From: Anaerolineales bacterium
GTDB taxonomy: Bacteria > Chloroflexota > Anaerolineae > 4572-78 > J111
Reading direction: 5' to 3'
Assembly (NCBI GenBank): GCA_020634855.1
Contig: JACKAU010000003.1
Coordinates: 744,001-808,000, forward strand
DNA length: 64,000 bases
The notes beneath the pieces were generated by a model that was not told the origin of the DNA, made no database searches, and was given only the letters and a program-made list of their open reading frames with translations. A program made the position numbers and the translations under genes. Of this stretch, positions 1-8,282 are shown in pieces. Numbering within the stretch: the first letter of the stretch is position 1; each line of letters begins with the position of its first letter.

Positions 1-416
1 TCACTTCCAAATTAGTAAGACTCATGGGCAGTGATTTGAAACTCAAAAGCCAGCCCAATGTTGGTTCGACGTTCTGGTTTGATTTGCCGCTGGGAATCCT
101 GTCGGCGCCGGCCCAGCCTACAAAAGTGGAAGCCGGCCAGCCTCAACGGGTTAATGATACGGAACTGGAGACCGCACCATATAGTTTAGAGCAGATCATG
201 AAGATCATGGCTCCCCCGCCGCCGGCCGAGATGAAAGTATTGTTTGAACTGGCCCGTCTGGGTGACATGGCCGGTTTGCAAAAACGGGCCGAACAGCTAA
301 AAAAAATCGACTTGAAGTACGTCCCGTTTGCCAATAAATTGAGCGCCCTTGCCCAGAATTTTGAAGAAGAAAAAGCCTTGACCCTGGTTAAGAGATACAT
401 GGAGCAGACTGAATGA
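1..416 (+). CDS. Sensor histidine kinase, C-terminal part only (5' end outside window)
   Basis: The reading frame is already open at base 3, so the gene begins upstream of the window. The first readable residues match the last box of a HATPase_c domain: a Leu-Val-x-Leu-Met-Gly-Ser stretch, then Gly-Ser-Thr-Phe-Trp-Phe-Asp-Leu-Pro. After that comes a roughly 90-residue helical tail containing PPPPAEMKVLFELARLGDM. I recognise this tail type from the C-termini of hybrid kinases in cyanobacteria and Chloroflexota, where its role is not established. The stop overlaps the start of the next kinase (ATGA at 413-416), so the two are probably translationally coupled and act in one phosphorelay. The input domains cannot be seen. 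Confidence 0.85.
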   Translation, partial: TSKLVRLMGSDLKLKSQPNVGSTFWFDLPLGILSAPAQPTKVEAGQPQRVNDTELETAPYSLEQIMKIMAPPPPAEMKVLFELARLGDMAGLQKRAEQLKKIDLKYVPFANKLSALAQNFEEEKALTLVKRYMEQTE

Positions 417-2728
417 CGACAAAATCACAAGACTCAACCAGCAACTTCACCCACGATAAGGATCAACCTACCATTTTGATTGTTGACGATAATCGGGATA
501 ATCTGGCGGTCTTATCTTATCTCAATTCTTATGGATTCCGCGTTTTAGTCGCTCGTAACGGCGAAAGCGCGCTGCAAAAAGCTCGTGACGCTCATCCGGA
601 CATTATTCTGCTCGATGTCCTAATGCCGGGACTGGACGGCTTTGAAACCTGCCAAAGATTAAAAAGTAGCCGGCAAACTAAGGATATTCCGGTCATTTTC
701 ATGACGGCTCTGGCCGAAGCCAGCGATAAAGTGAAAGGATTTCAGGTCGGCGGGGTCGATTATATTACCAAACCCATCCAACATGAGGAAGTACTGGCTC
801 GCGTCAAAACCCACCTGAGCATTCGTGAACTGACGCATAATCTGCAAGATCAGGCCAACGTTCTACAGCGCATGAACACCGACCTGGTCAAATACAGCGT
901 TCAGATTGAAACCAGCAGCCAACTGGGGCAACAGGTCACCTCCATCCTTGACCTGGATGAATTGATGACCAGAGTGGTTGAACTGATCCAATCTAAGTTT
1001 AGTTACTACTTTGTGGGCATCTGGTTGATGGAAGAACAGCAGAGCGCGGTTGTGCTACGAGCCAGGGCCGGTAGCGATGAACACCGTCTGCCTCCGTCAG
1101 GTTTTCAACTGCCCATCACCGATACCAACTACGCCGTCGTGTGGGTTGGGCATAACTGCCAGCACTACCTAACTAACGATACAGCCGACTCCACAAAATT
1201 ACTGGCGACCGATACGCTCCTGCCGGCAAAGTCGGCGTTGGTGCTCCCGTTGCGAGTAATGAATGAGACCATTGGCGCTCTAGATATTTTAAGCGACCGC
1301 GCTGACGAATTTTTTGAGGAAGATAAATTAGTACTACAAACGCTGGCCGATCAAATTGCCATTGCCATTCGGAATGCCGAGTTTTACAAGGTAGAGCAAC
1401 GACGACGGCGACTGGCCGAGTCGCTAGAGCAAACCGGCCGGGTGTTGGGCAGTACACTGGATCTGAAGCAAGTTCCCGGTCGCATTCTGGAAGAATTAGC
1501 TAAAGTTGTACCCTATGAGCGGGGGTTAGTCCTGCTACAACGGGGAGATGCTCTCCACAGTATCGCTCAACGCGGATTTCCCGATAATGAAAAAGCGCCT
1601 TTGCTTCATATTTCCATCCATTCCGGCGATATCTTTCAACGCATTACCGAATCACGCCGCCCCCTATTGCTGAACGATGTAACTCAAGACTCAGGCTGGC
1701 GTCAACTCGACTGGCTGCCAATTCATCATTCCTGGTTAGGCGCCCCTTTGATAACCAAAGGCAAGGTCATCGGCATGATATCGCTAACCCGGCGCGGGAT
1801 CGGCGCCTTTAGCCTTGACGACGCCACGATGGTACTGGCTTTCGCCGGCCAGGCCGCCATTGGGCTGGAAAATGCCAGCCTCTATGATGAGATTAGCCAA
1901 CTCAACGAAGATCTAGAAATGAAAGTAACGCAGCGGACGGAAGAACTGAACAACGCCTACCAAATTCTAGAGCGCCTAGATCGGACCAAAACCGACTTTA
2001 TCAACGTCACCTCGCATGAACTCCGCACCCCGCTCGCGGTAATTAAAGGCTACAGCCAAATGCTCAACATCCGCCCAGCTATCCACAACGACGCCAAAGC
2101 TCAAGAACTGTTAAACGGCATCGTCGCCGGCGTCAATCGACTCCACCAAGTCGTTAATACCATGCTCGATGTCGCTCGCATCGATGCTGACGTATTACAG
2201 TTGCAACCGGAATCGGTCAATATCCACGAAACCGTCAAGCAAATTCACCAGCAATTCATCCCGGCTTTACAAGAGCGAAAGTTGTCGGTGACGCTGGTCG
2301 ATCTCAAAACCTTGCCCCCCGTGCAAGCCGATCCGGAATTGCTCGACAAAGTATTTTACAATTTGATAGTCAATGCGATAAAATATACCCCTAACGGCGG
2401 GACCATAACGATCAACGGCCGTGATGTCAAGTTGAACGGCCAGCCCGCGGTTGAAATTGTAGTCAGCGATACCGGTATCGGCATCGACCCGGAGCATCAT
2501 GACCAAATCTTTGAGAAGTTTTACCAAACCGGCGAGGTAGCTCTGCACTCAACCGGCCAGACTAAATTTAAAGGCGGCGGCCCAGGCTTAGGCTTAGCCA
2601 TTGTGCGCGGGATTGTCCTGGCTCACGGCGGGCAAGTGTGGGTTGAGAGTGAAAAATTCGATGAAGAAACTTACCCCGGCAGTCGCTTTTATGTCGTGTT
2701 ACCCTTGACTCAACCTACCCCCGCTTAG
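413..2728 (+). CDS. REC-GAF-GAF-HisKA-HATPase histidine kinase
   Basis: A 771-residue cytoplasmic kinase with no membrane segment. It begins with a receiver domain (about residues 19-135; phospho-acceptor Asp68 in LLDVLMPG, Lys of the ITKP motif). Two GAF-like sensory regions follow (about 165-330 and 340-500), then a coiled coil, a HisKA domain with His535 in SHELRTPL, and HATPase_c with N-box NLIVNAIKYTP, G1 DTGIGI and G2 GGGPGLGLAI. The ATP lid is extended (LHSTGQTKF before G2), as in the kinase at 26937. The N-terminal receiver suggests that the kinase at 1-416 phosphorylates this protein, which then autophosphorylates or relays. The start ATG overlaps the upstream stop. The first receiver helix looks one residue shorter than usual. 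The ligand sensed is unknown. Confidence 0.92.
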   Translation: MTTKSQDSTSNFTHDKDQPTILIVDDNRDNLAVLSYLNSYGFRVLVARNGESALQKARDAHPDIILLDVLMPGLDGFETCQRLKSSRQTKDIPVIFMTALAEASDKVKGFQVGGVDYITKPIQHEEVLARVKTHLSIRELTHNLQDQANVLQRMNTDLVKYSVQIETSSQLGQQVTSILDLDELMTRVVELIQSKFSYYFVGIWLMEEQQSAVVLRARAGSDEHRLPPSGFQLPITDTNYAVVWVGHNCQHYLTNDTADSTKLLATDTLLPAKSALVLPLRVMNETIGALDILSDRADEFFEEDKLVLQTLADQIAIAIRNAEFYKVEQRRRRLAESLEQTGRVLGSTLDLKQVPGRILEELAKVVPYERGLVLLQRGDALHSIAQRGFPDNEKAPLLHISIHSGDIFQRITESRRPLLLNDVTQDSGWRQLDWLPIHHSWLGAPLITKGKVIGMISLTRRGIGAFSLDDATMVLAFAGQAAIGLENASLYDEISQLNEDLEMKVTQRTEELNNAYQILERLDRTKTDFINVTSHELRTPLAVIKGYSQMLNIRPAIHNDAKAQELLNGIVAGVNRLHQVVNTMLDVARIDADVLQLQPESVNIHETVKQIHQQFIPALQERKLSVTLVDLKTLPPVQADPELLDKVFYNLIVNAIKYTPNGGTITINGRDVKLNGQPAVEIVVSDTGIGIDPEHHDQIFEKFYQTGEVALHSTGQTKFKGGGPGLGLAIVRGIVLAHGGQVWVESEKFDEETYPGSRFYVVLPLTQPTPA

Positions 2729-2789
2729 ATGACTCAAAGAAGACGTACAGTCTCTAAACAGTAAGAATCAAAACTTAAATCCCTTAAAT

Positions 2790-2850
2790 CTACTACTCCA
2801 AAACTCTAAAAACTTCATTAACTCTATGAACTCTCCAAGCTCTATGATGA
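2790..2850. repeat. Degenerate AACTCT word array running into a start codon
   Basis: Between the kinase stop (2728) and the next gene there is a purine-poor array of 8-9-nt words related to AACTCTAAA (AACTCTAAA, AACTTCATT, AACTCTATG, AACTCTCC, AAGCTCT). Very similar words fill 24100-24157. The array extends through the annotated ATG at 2826, so the first codons of that gene (Met-Asn-Ser-Pro-Ser-Ser) may be repeat-derived. Confidence 0.7.
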
Positions 2851-3872
2851 AAAATTGGACTGCTCCCAAAGATTGGCTCAAAATTACCACTATTGATCTC
2901 CATACCGGCGGCGAACCCCTACGCGTCATCATTGACGGCTGGCCGGCCATGCCGGGCCGCACAATTCTGGAGAAACGGCGCTTTGCTAAAGATCGGCTCG
3001 ATCACCTACGCACGGCCCTAATGTGGGAGCCACGCGGCCACGCCGATATGTACGGCTGCCTCATTATCCCGCCGGTTACGCCCGAAGCCGACATCGGCGT
3101 TCTCTTTATGCACAATGAGGGTTTCAGTACTATGTGCGGTCACGGCATCATCGCCGTGACCAAATTGGTATTGGAAACGGGCTACGTGCCGTTAGTCTCG
3201 CCTGAAAGCACGGTCAAAATCGATACGCCGGCGGGGCTGGTTACGGCCTATGCGCGTGTCTCGGACGGCCAGGTTACGGGGGTCTATTTTCACAATGTGC
3301 CGTCGTTTGTAGTGGCTTTAGATGAATGGGTCGAGGTGCCGGGTCTCGGTCGGGTGCGTTACGACCTAGCTTTTGGGGGAGCGTTCTATGCCTACGTGCA
3401 GGCTGAGACAGTGGGGCTAACTTGTACGCCTGAAAATTTTCAGGCGCTTATTGAAAAAGGCCGGGCCATCAAACAGGCGGTGATGGCCCATCGATCTATA
3501 CCACACCCGTTTGAAAAAGATTTGAGCTTTTTGTACGGGACGATCTTTATCGATGCCCCGGTAAACGATAACGCCCACAGCCGCAACGTCTGTGTCTTCG
3601 CCGAGGGTGAAGTTGATCGCAGCCCGACCGGCACCGGCGTCAGCGGCCGCATGGCGATCCATTATGCGCGAGGCGAGGTCGGTCTCAACGAACCCCTAAT
3701 TATCGAGAGCATCATCGGCAGCCGCTTCACCGGCCGGGTGGTCGAAACGACGACGTTTGGGCCTTACGCTGCCGTCATTCCTGAGGTCGAGGGTACGGCC
3801 CACATCACGGGCCGGCACGAATTTCTGATCGATCCGGCTGACCCGTTAAGCGATGGGTTTGTGCTGCGTTAA
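2826..3872 (+). CDS. Proline racemase-fold enzyme, probable trans-3-hydroxy-L-proline dehydratase
   Basis: 348 residues, the usual length for the proline racemase family. The first catalytic cysteine is present (Cys104 in MCGHG). The second catalytic position, Cys in racemases and epimerases (DRSPCGTG), is Thr268 here (DRSPTGTG). In this family a Cys/Thr pair marks trans-3-hydroxy-L-proline dehydratase, which converts trans-3-hydroxyproline to pyrroline-2-carboxylate, so dehydration is predicted rather than racemisation. Three in-frame ATGs lie at codons 1, 7 and 8. The upstream word array overlaps the first one, so Met7 or Met8 is a plausible true start. No other hydroxyproline catabolic gene is adjacent. 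It converges on the dehydrogenase at 3895 with a gap of only 22 bp. Confidence 0.82.
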   Translation: MNSPSSMMKNWTAPKDWLKITTIDLHTGGEPLRVIIDGWPAMPGRTILEKRRFAKDRLDHLRTALMWEPRGHADMYGCLIIPPVTPEADIGVLFMHNEGFSTMCGHGIIAVTKLVLETGYVPLVSPESTVKIDTPAGLVTAYARVSDGQVTGVYFHNVPSFVVALDEWVEVPGLGRVRYDLAFGGAFYAYVQAETVGLTCTPENFQALIEKGRAIKQAVMAHRSIPHPFEKDLSFLYGTIFIDAPVNDNAHSRNVCVFAEGEVDRSPTGTGVSGRMAIHYARGEVGLNEPLIIESIIGSRFTGRVVETTTFGPYAAVIPEVEGTAHITGRHEFLIDPADPLSDGFVLR

Positions 3873-3894
3873 TCAGAAGATCCCAATCACCCTG

Positions 3895-4971
3895 CTACGT
3901 GACATCGACGATAATCTTAACCACATCATCGTCATACGCCGTGTTCATCGCGAAAGCCTCCGGCGTTTGCTCCAGCGGAAAGCGATGACTAATCAGACGA
4001 TTCAGATCGACCGCGCCGCTGTTCAGCAGCCGGATTGAGCGCGGATAGGTATGTTTCATCCGTCGGGCGATACGAATGGTTAATCCTTTCCGGCGCACGG
4101 TAGAGTGCTTCATCACCAACCGGTCGTCTTCAGAAATCCCCACGATGACCAGCCGGCCGCCCAGCCGGACCATCTCCGCGCTTTGCTGAACCGAATGATC
4201 GGCCCAGGCGGCCTCGATGGCTACATCAACGCCTTGGCCGCCGGTGGCGTTTAGCACAGCCTGAACCGGATCGACCTCGTCGCAGTTGATCGGAATAGCG
4301 CCCAACTCCTCGGCAACCTTCAACCGCCAAGGAAATTTGTCGCTGATGAAAATAGGCTGCGCCCCGGAGAGCTTGACCATTTGCAAAATACTCAAGCCGA
4401 TACAGCCGGCCCCCAAAATCGCGATGCTATTGGCCACCTTAATTTTAGCCAGATCAACCGCATGCACAGCGATACCTAACGGTTCTAGCAAAGCAGCACC
4501 GGCGTCATCGATAGTGTCAGGCACGGGAAAACATGTGCGGGCGGGCATATGCATCCACTGTACTAAGCTACCATCATCGGGGTAGGAGCCACAAAAATGG
4601 AGGTGGTGGCACAGGTTAGGGTGGCCATGTTCGCACATCTCGCAGCGCCAACAAGGCTGAGCGGGATCAACGGCAACCCGCATTCCCGGCTCGAGCGCTT
4701 TAAAATCCCCACCCATAGGATCATCACCAATAGCTTCGACTATTCCGGCAAACTCATGCCCCAAGGTCAGCGGCGCCTCAAGGATATTATCACCAATCCG
4801 GCCATCTTTGTAGCTATGCAAATCACTGCCGCAGATGCCGATGGCGGTTACGCGCAGCAGTACATCGCCGGGGCCGGGCGGGCCGGGATGAGGAACTTGG
4901 TCAACCCGTAAGTCACGCGGTCCATGAAGGCGCACGGCGGTAATCGTTGAAGGTGTTGAGGCGCTATTCAT
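3895..4971 (-). CDS. Zinc-dependent medium-chain alcohol/polyol dehydrogenase
   Basis: A 358-residue MDR dehydrogenase of the sorbitol/threonine dehydrogenase type. Catalytic zinc ligands are visible as Cys47 (GICGSD) and His72-Glu73 (GHEF). The structural zinc lobe is a CxxCxxCx7C cluster (CWRCEMCEHGHPNLC). A nucleotide-binding GAGCIG motif starts the Rossmann half, followed by an acidic residue (SDKFPW), which favours NAD over NADP. The substrate cannot be read from the sequence. A ribosome-binding site (GGAGAATT on the minus strand) precedes the start. It is a single-gene unit convergent with the hydroxyproline dehydratase-like gene. A role in the same catabolism is possible but not shown. 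Confidence 0.88.
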   Translation of the reverse strand: MNSASTPSTITAVRLHGPRDLRVDQVPHPGPPGPGDVLLRVTAIGICGSDLHSYKDGRIGDNILEAPLTLGHEFAGIVEAIGDDPMGGDFKALEPGMRVAVDPAQPCWRCEMCEHGHPNLCHHLHFCGSYPDDGSLVQWMHMPARTCFPVPDTIDDAGAALLEPLGIAVHAVDLAKIKVANSIAILGAGCIGLSILQMVKLSGAQPIFISDKFPWRLKVAEELGAIPINCDEVDPVQAVLNATGGQGVDVAIEAAWADHSVQQSAEMVRLGGRLVIVGISEDDRLVMKHSTVRRKGLTIRIARRMKHTYPRSIRLLNSGAVDLNRLISHRFPLEQTPEAFAMNTAYDDDVVKIIVDVT

Positions 4972-5015
4972 TAGTTAATTCTCCATAAAATAAAGAGCTG
5001 TCTCTATTCAAGGTT

Positions 5016-5090
5016 TTCTACCACGAATGACATGAATTCCACTATTTTGTTTTGTTCTCCGTGTTAATTCGTGAAAATCGCGGTCAATTT
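5016..5090. repeat. ATTCGTG/CACGAAT word element
   Basis: This non-coding stretch lies upstream of the dehydrogenase (start 4971) and downstream of the DUF952 gene. It carries CACGAAT at 5022-5028 and its complement ATTCGTG at 5067-5073, within a run of loosely related heptamers (TTCGTGT-like words). It belongs to the same class of low-complexity intergenic elements seen at seven or more other places in the window. Confidence 0.55.
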
Positions 5091-5117
5091 TTTGGCGGCT
5101 TAGGATCTCACGACACC

Positions 5118-5501
5118 TTACGACATCTGCCACTGACCGGATCGGCTACGTTGCAAAGTGATTGTGCGCTTGATCGCCTCTCGGTTGAGTGGGCCGTAGA
5201 TGTGGGGAAACAATCGATCAGGTTCCGGCGTAAAATCGCTGTCAACCGATTTGGGCGAAGCCGGAGGTTCGAATTTGAGCGGGGCGGTCAGTCGATCCGG
5301 ATCAATTTCCAAGGCCAATAGCGGTTCCGGCAAATCGGCAAAAAAAGCATTGGCTACTTGCAGTAGCATCTCGATCCCGGCGGTACAGTGGATAAAGCCT
5401 TCCTGAACAAATAGAGCGGGGAGGTACGGTTGGTTCGGTGACTGAACAAGGTAGTAACTTTGGGGGACAAGGTGATAAATGGGTTGCTCTTGAGGCTTCA
5501 T
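5118..5501 (-). CDS. DUF952 family protein
   Basis: 127 residues, the normal size for DUF952. The diagnostic features are visible in order: an N-terminal IYHLVP strand, GFIHCTAG, QVANAFF, a LLALEID strand and the C-terminal FPHIYGPLN box followed by a basic-hydrophobic strand. Proteins of this family are small cytoplasmic single-domain proteins without an assigned biochemical role; the fold resembles ADP-ribosyl-binding or transferase-like proteins, which is inference only. It lies 23 bp downstream of tatC on the same strand and could be the last gene of the tat transcript. Confidence 0.85.
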   Translation of the reverse strand: MKPQEQPIYHLVPQSYYLVQSPNQPYLPALFVQEGFIHCTAGIEMLLQVANAFFADLPEPLLALEIDPDRLTAPLKFEPPASPKSVDSDFTPEPDRLFPHIYGPLNREAIKRTITLQRSRSGQWQMS

Positions 5502-5524
5502 ACTTTATGAACCGAAACCAGTCC

Positions 5525-6256
5525 TTAGGCCAAATACGACAGCAAAATACTAAAAGCGTATAAGCCAAACAAGGGCAGCATCACCAGCCCCATATTGAAG
5601 GGATCAGGGGTAGGGGTGATCATCGCTGCCGCGATAGCAATAATCACTACCGCAAAACGCCATTGTTTGATGAGAAACTGAGGCGTCACAATTTTTAATT
5701 TCGACATGATAAAAATGATCAGCGGGGTTTCAAAGGCCAACCCAATCCAAAAAACGAGTGATGTCACAAAGGGAATGTATTCTTTAGAGCGCCACTCAGT
5801 GGAGAAGATTTCGGGCAGAAAGCTGCTCAAAAAGCCGATAGCGGCCGGAATTAAGATAAACCAAGCAAAGGCCACCCCCACCAAGAACAGCGCAGTCGCG
5901 GACGGTACACCCCAAAAGATATATTGCTTTTCGCTGTCTTCTAAACCGGGCAGAATAAACATGAGCAACTGGTAAACCAAGAACGGCATTGCCAAAATTA
6001 ATCCTGCCGTCAAAGCCACGCGAAAATAAACGGTAATCCCTTCTGTGGGGCTGATAATTTGTAGTCGCTGGCCGTAAGGTGTGATAAGCAGTTCTAAGAT
6101 CTGAGGGGTAAAAATTGCGGCAATCGCTGTGGTAATGCCCACCACCACAGCCGCTTTAACCAGCCGGTCGCGCAGTTCTTCCAAATGTTCCAGCAAAGTC
6201 ATCTGGCCGGCCAGTTGTTCGGCTCTTTCTTCGAGAGAGGATGACTTGTTAGTCAC
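5525..6256 (-). CDS. tatC: Sec-independent protein translocase TatC
   Basis: 243 residues with six hydrophobic segments, the standard TatC topology. The cytoplasmic N-terminal signature is HLEELRDRL. The first periplasmic loop has the PTEGI-type segment, followed by FILPGLEDSEK, a form of the conserved FxxPGL-x-x-E motif that binds twin-arginine signals. TatC is the receptor of the Tat pathway that exports folded, often cofactor-containing, proteins across the cytoplasmic membrane. The start codon overlaps the tatA stop by 8 bp, so the two genes are coupled. Confidence 0.96.
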   Translation of the reverse strand: MTNKSSSLEERAEQLAGQMTLLEHLEELRDRLVKAAVVVGITTAIAAIFTPQILELLITPYGQRLQIISPTEGITVYFRVALTAGLILAMPFLVYQLLMFILPGLEDSEKQYIFWGVPSATALFLVGVAFAWFILIPAAIGFLSSFLPEIFSTEWRSKEYIPFVTSLVFWIGLAFETPLIIFIMSKLKIVTPQFLIKQWRFAVVIIAIAAAMITPTPDPFNMGLVMLPLFGLYAFSILLSYLA

Positions 6257-6836
6257 CTAACACCTCTTGAGAATGGGGCGAGATAATCGACCCGGAACCG
6301 TTGGTTGATGACAGCGCTTGCTGGGAATTAGCCTGAGCGTCACCTGGAGTTTTAGGAGTTGTATCGTCCGGCTTTTGTCGGGACTGCGTGTGTGCGACAT
6401 CCGATGTCTCTGTTGTGGTTTCGGCCTCGACCGGTGGAGTAGCATCAGCCGGTTGGGACGGTTCTTCCGGCTTGGGATCTGCTGTAGTGGGAGCCGAGGA
6501 TTTAGGCTGCGGCGAACGAGGTTGGGTTGGCGGAGCGATTGATTTTGCTTCCTTATCGATATCTTTGCGCGCTTGGCTAAGTTCGGAGCCGGTCTTTTTA
6601 AAATCTTCTTTAATCTCTTGGATATCTTTGCGCGCTTGTTCCAACTCTTCAAGTTGGGTAGCGGCGTTAATTTCGCGCTGCCATTCAGCCATCAACCCAT
6701 CAGATAGACTGCGCAGTTGAGCCACATAACGCCCTAACTTACCTGCAATTTCAGGCAACCGCCGAGGGCCAAAGACCATCAAGGCGATGATAAGAATAAA
6801 CATTAACTCGGGAAAACCAACACCTAATATATCCAT
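6249..6836 (-). CDS. tatA: TatA/TatB-type translocase subunit with long acidic/proline-rich tail
   Basis: 195 residues. The N-terminus has the Tat signature: a short membrane helix (about residues 7-22, FPELMFILIIALMV) ending in FGPRRLPEI, then an amphipathic helix (GKLGRYVAQL). The charged coiled-coil region (about 50-100) and the Pro/Ser/Thr-rich tail (about 100-195) make it much longer than a minimal TatA and closer to TatB in length. Only one TatA/B-like gene is present here, so whether it does both jobs cannot be told. It is coupled to tatC. Confidence 0.93.
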   Translation of the reverse strand: MDILGVGFPELMFILIIALMVFGPRRLPEIAGKLGRYVAQLRSLSDGLMAEWQREINAATQLEELEQARKDIQEIKEDFKKTGSELSQARKDIDKEAKSIAPPTQPRSPQPKSSAPTTADPKPEEPSQPADATPPVEAETTTETSDVAHTQSRQKPDDTTPKTPGDAQANSQQALSSTNGSGSIISPHSQEVLGD

Positions 6837-6951
6837 ATTCGTAGGACAAGTTCGCTGCTTCTGCTATGATACCCGGTTCCAGGTCAAACTATCGGTGCCT
6901 GCCGAAGGGCAAGGTAAAGGGGGGAAACTATCTATTTGAGCGGAGATAAAA

Positions 6952-7389
6952 TTAAGCAGGTACGTTTAGAGATTGACGAATTTTAACCCGATCTTTCGAC
7001 ACCAAACTCCCCAGAACACCATTGACAAAACGTGGTGAGCTTTCGCCGCCAAACATTTTTGCTAATTCAACAGCTTCATTGATGGCGACTTTGGGCGGAA
7101 TATCGGGTTCAAAAAGCAACTCATAAATGGCGATCCGCAGCACGTTGCGATCAACTGCCGCAATCTGCGAAATGGGCCATTCCGGCGCAAGTTCACCTAC
7201 CACACTATCCAAATAAGTTCGATACGTTTGCACACCTGTCACGAGTGATTGCGCAAATTTCTGGGCTGCATCAGGTAAAGGCCGATCTTCGAACCTGGCC
7301 TCTATAGCAGTTTGAGGATCATGGGTCGTAAAATCTAGCTCGTAGAGAGCCTGTAACACTGCTGCACGTGCGCGTCGTCGAACTTTCAT
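6952..7389 (-). CDS. nusB: Transcription antitermination factor NusB
   Basis: 145 residues, all-helical. The family N-terminus is clear (RRRARAAVLQALYELDF), as are the central PEWPISQIAAVDRNVLRIAIYE-type block and the C-terminal KVAINEAVELAKMFGGE and FVNGVLG boxes. NusB binds boxA RNA together with S10 (NusE) and supports antitermination during rRNA transcription. It lies at the end of the fabD-fabG run, 137 bp beyond fabG, with its own strong ribosome-binding site (AGAGGAAG) and a possible promoter at 7451-7480. Confidence 0.95.
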   Translation of the reverse strand: MKVRRRARAAVLQALYELDFTTHDPQTAIEARFEDRPLPDAAQKFAQSLVTGVQTYRTYLDSVVGELAPEWPISQIAAVDRNVLRIAIYELLFEPDIPPKVAINEAVELAKMFGGESSPRFVNGVLGSLVSKDRVKIRQSLNVPA

Positions 7390-7450
7390 AAGTTTACTTC
7401 CTCTAAATTGCTATGATTTAGTTAGGCATTACGTATGGTAGATGTAAATG

Positions 7451-7480
7451 TTCATACCAGCGCGAGATAAATCGCGTCAA
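7451..7480 (-). promoter_or_regulatory. Possible sigma70 promoter for nusB
   Basis: On the minus strand, TTGACG (7475-7480) and TATGAA (7451-7456) are separated by 18 bp and sit about 60 bp upstream of the nusB ATG. The -35 matches 5 of 6 consensus bases and the -10 matches 4 of 6. Confidence 0.35.
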
Positions 7481-7526
7481 TGATATCGCAAATCGCCGAC
7501 AGCAGATGATAAGAGAATTTGATCCT

Positions 7527-8276
7527 CTACTGCATTACAAGGCCGCCATCAACAGACAATACTTGTCCGGTTATGAAAGCTGCTTCATCAGAAGCCAAAA
7601 ACAACACCGCCGCCGCCACTTCCTCGACCGTACCCAGCCGACCAACCGGCGTGGTCTCAATAATCGCCTGGATTTGCTGTTCCGGCAACACGTCGGTTAG
7701 CGCGGTTGGAATAAAACCCGGAGCTATCGCGTTAACCGTAATATTACGCGATCCTACTTCTTTAGCCAGAGATTTAGTAAAACCGATAATTCCCGCTTTA
7801 GACGCCGCGTAATTGGTTTGCCCGGCTTGCCCGGTTAGGCCCACCACCGAAGTGATGTTAATAATCCGTCCGCTCCGCTTCTTCATCATCGGCCGGACAA
7901 CCGCTTTCGAACAATTATAAACACTAGAAAGATTTGAACTGAGCACAACATCCCAATCCTCATCTTTCATTTTCATAATCAGCTTATCACGAGTGGTACC
8001 AGCGTTATTTACCAGTATATCGATTTGACCGAAGGTGTCAATAGTCGATTTAATCAGGGCTTCAGCTTGACTGCCGTCGCTGACATCAGCCTGAATGGCA
8101 ACGGCTTCGCCGCCTTTGTCTTTGATGGCCGCGACAACCGCTTCTGCGCCGTCGGAGCTATTACGGTGATTGACGACAACCTTGGCCCCCTGAGCCGCCA
8201 ACAGTTGAGCAATGCCCGCACCGATACCTCTGGAACTGCCGGTAACAACGGCAACTTTGTTTGTGATATTAAACAT
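7527..8276 (-). CDS. fabG: 3-oxoacyl-[acyl-carrier-protein] reductase FabG
   Basis: A 249-residue classical short-chain dehydrogenase. It has the NADP(H)-binding motif TGSSRGIG (residues 12-19), NNAG (90-93), the catalytic triad Ser143-Tyr156-Lys160 (YAASK) and the C-terminal FITGQVLSVDGG. FabG reduces beta-ketoacyl-ACP in fatty-acid elongation. The function is well supported by its position 6 bp downstream of fabD. The acpP gene that often follows fabG is not here; nusB follows instead. Confidence 0.94.
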   Translation of the reverse strand: MFNITNKVAVVTGSSRGIGAGIAQLLAAQGAKVVVNHRNSSDGAEAVVAAIKDKGGEAVAIQADVSDGSQAEALIKSTIDTFGQIDILVNNAGTTRDKLIMKMKDEDWDVVLSSNLSSVYNCSKAVVRPMMKKRSGRIINITSVVGLTGQAGQTNYAASKAGIIGFTKSLAKEVGSRNITVNAIAPGFIPTALTDVLPEQQIQAIIETTPVGRLGTVEEVAAAVLFLASDEAAFITGQVLSVDGGLVMQ

Positions 8277-8282
8277 AAGCTT

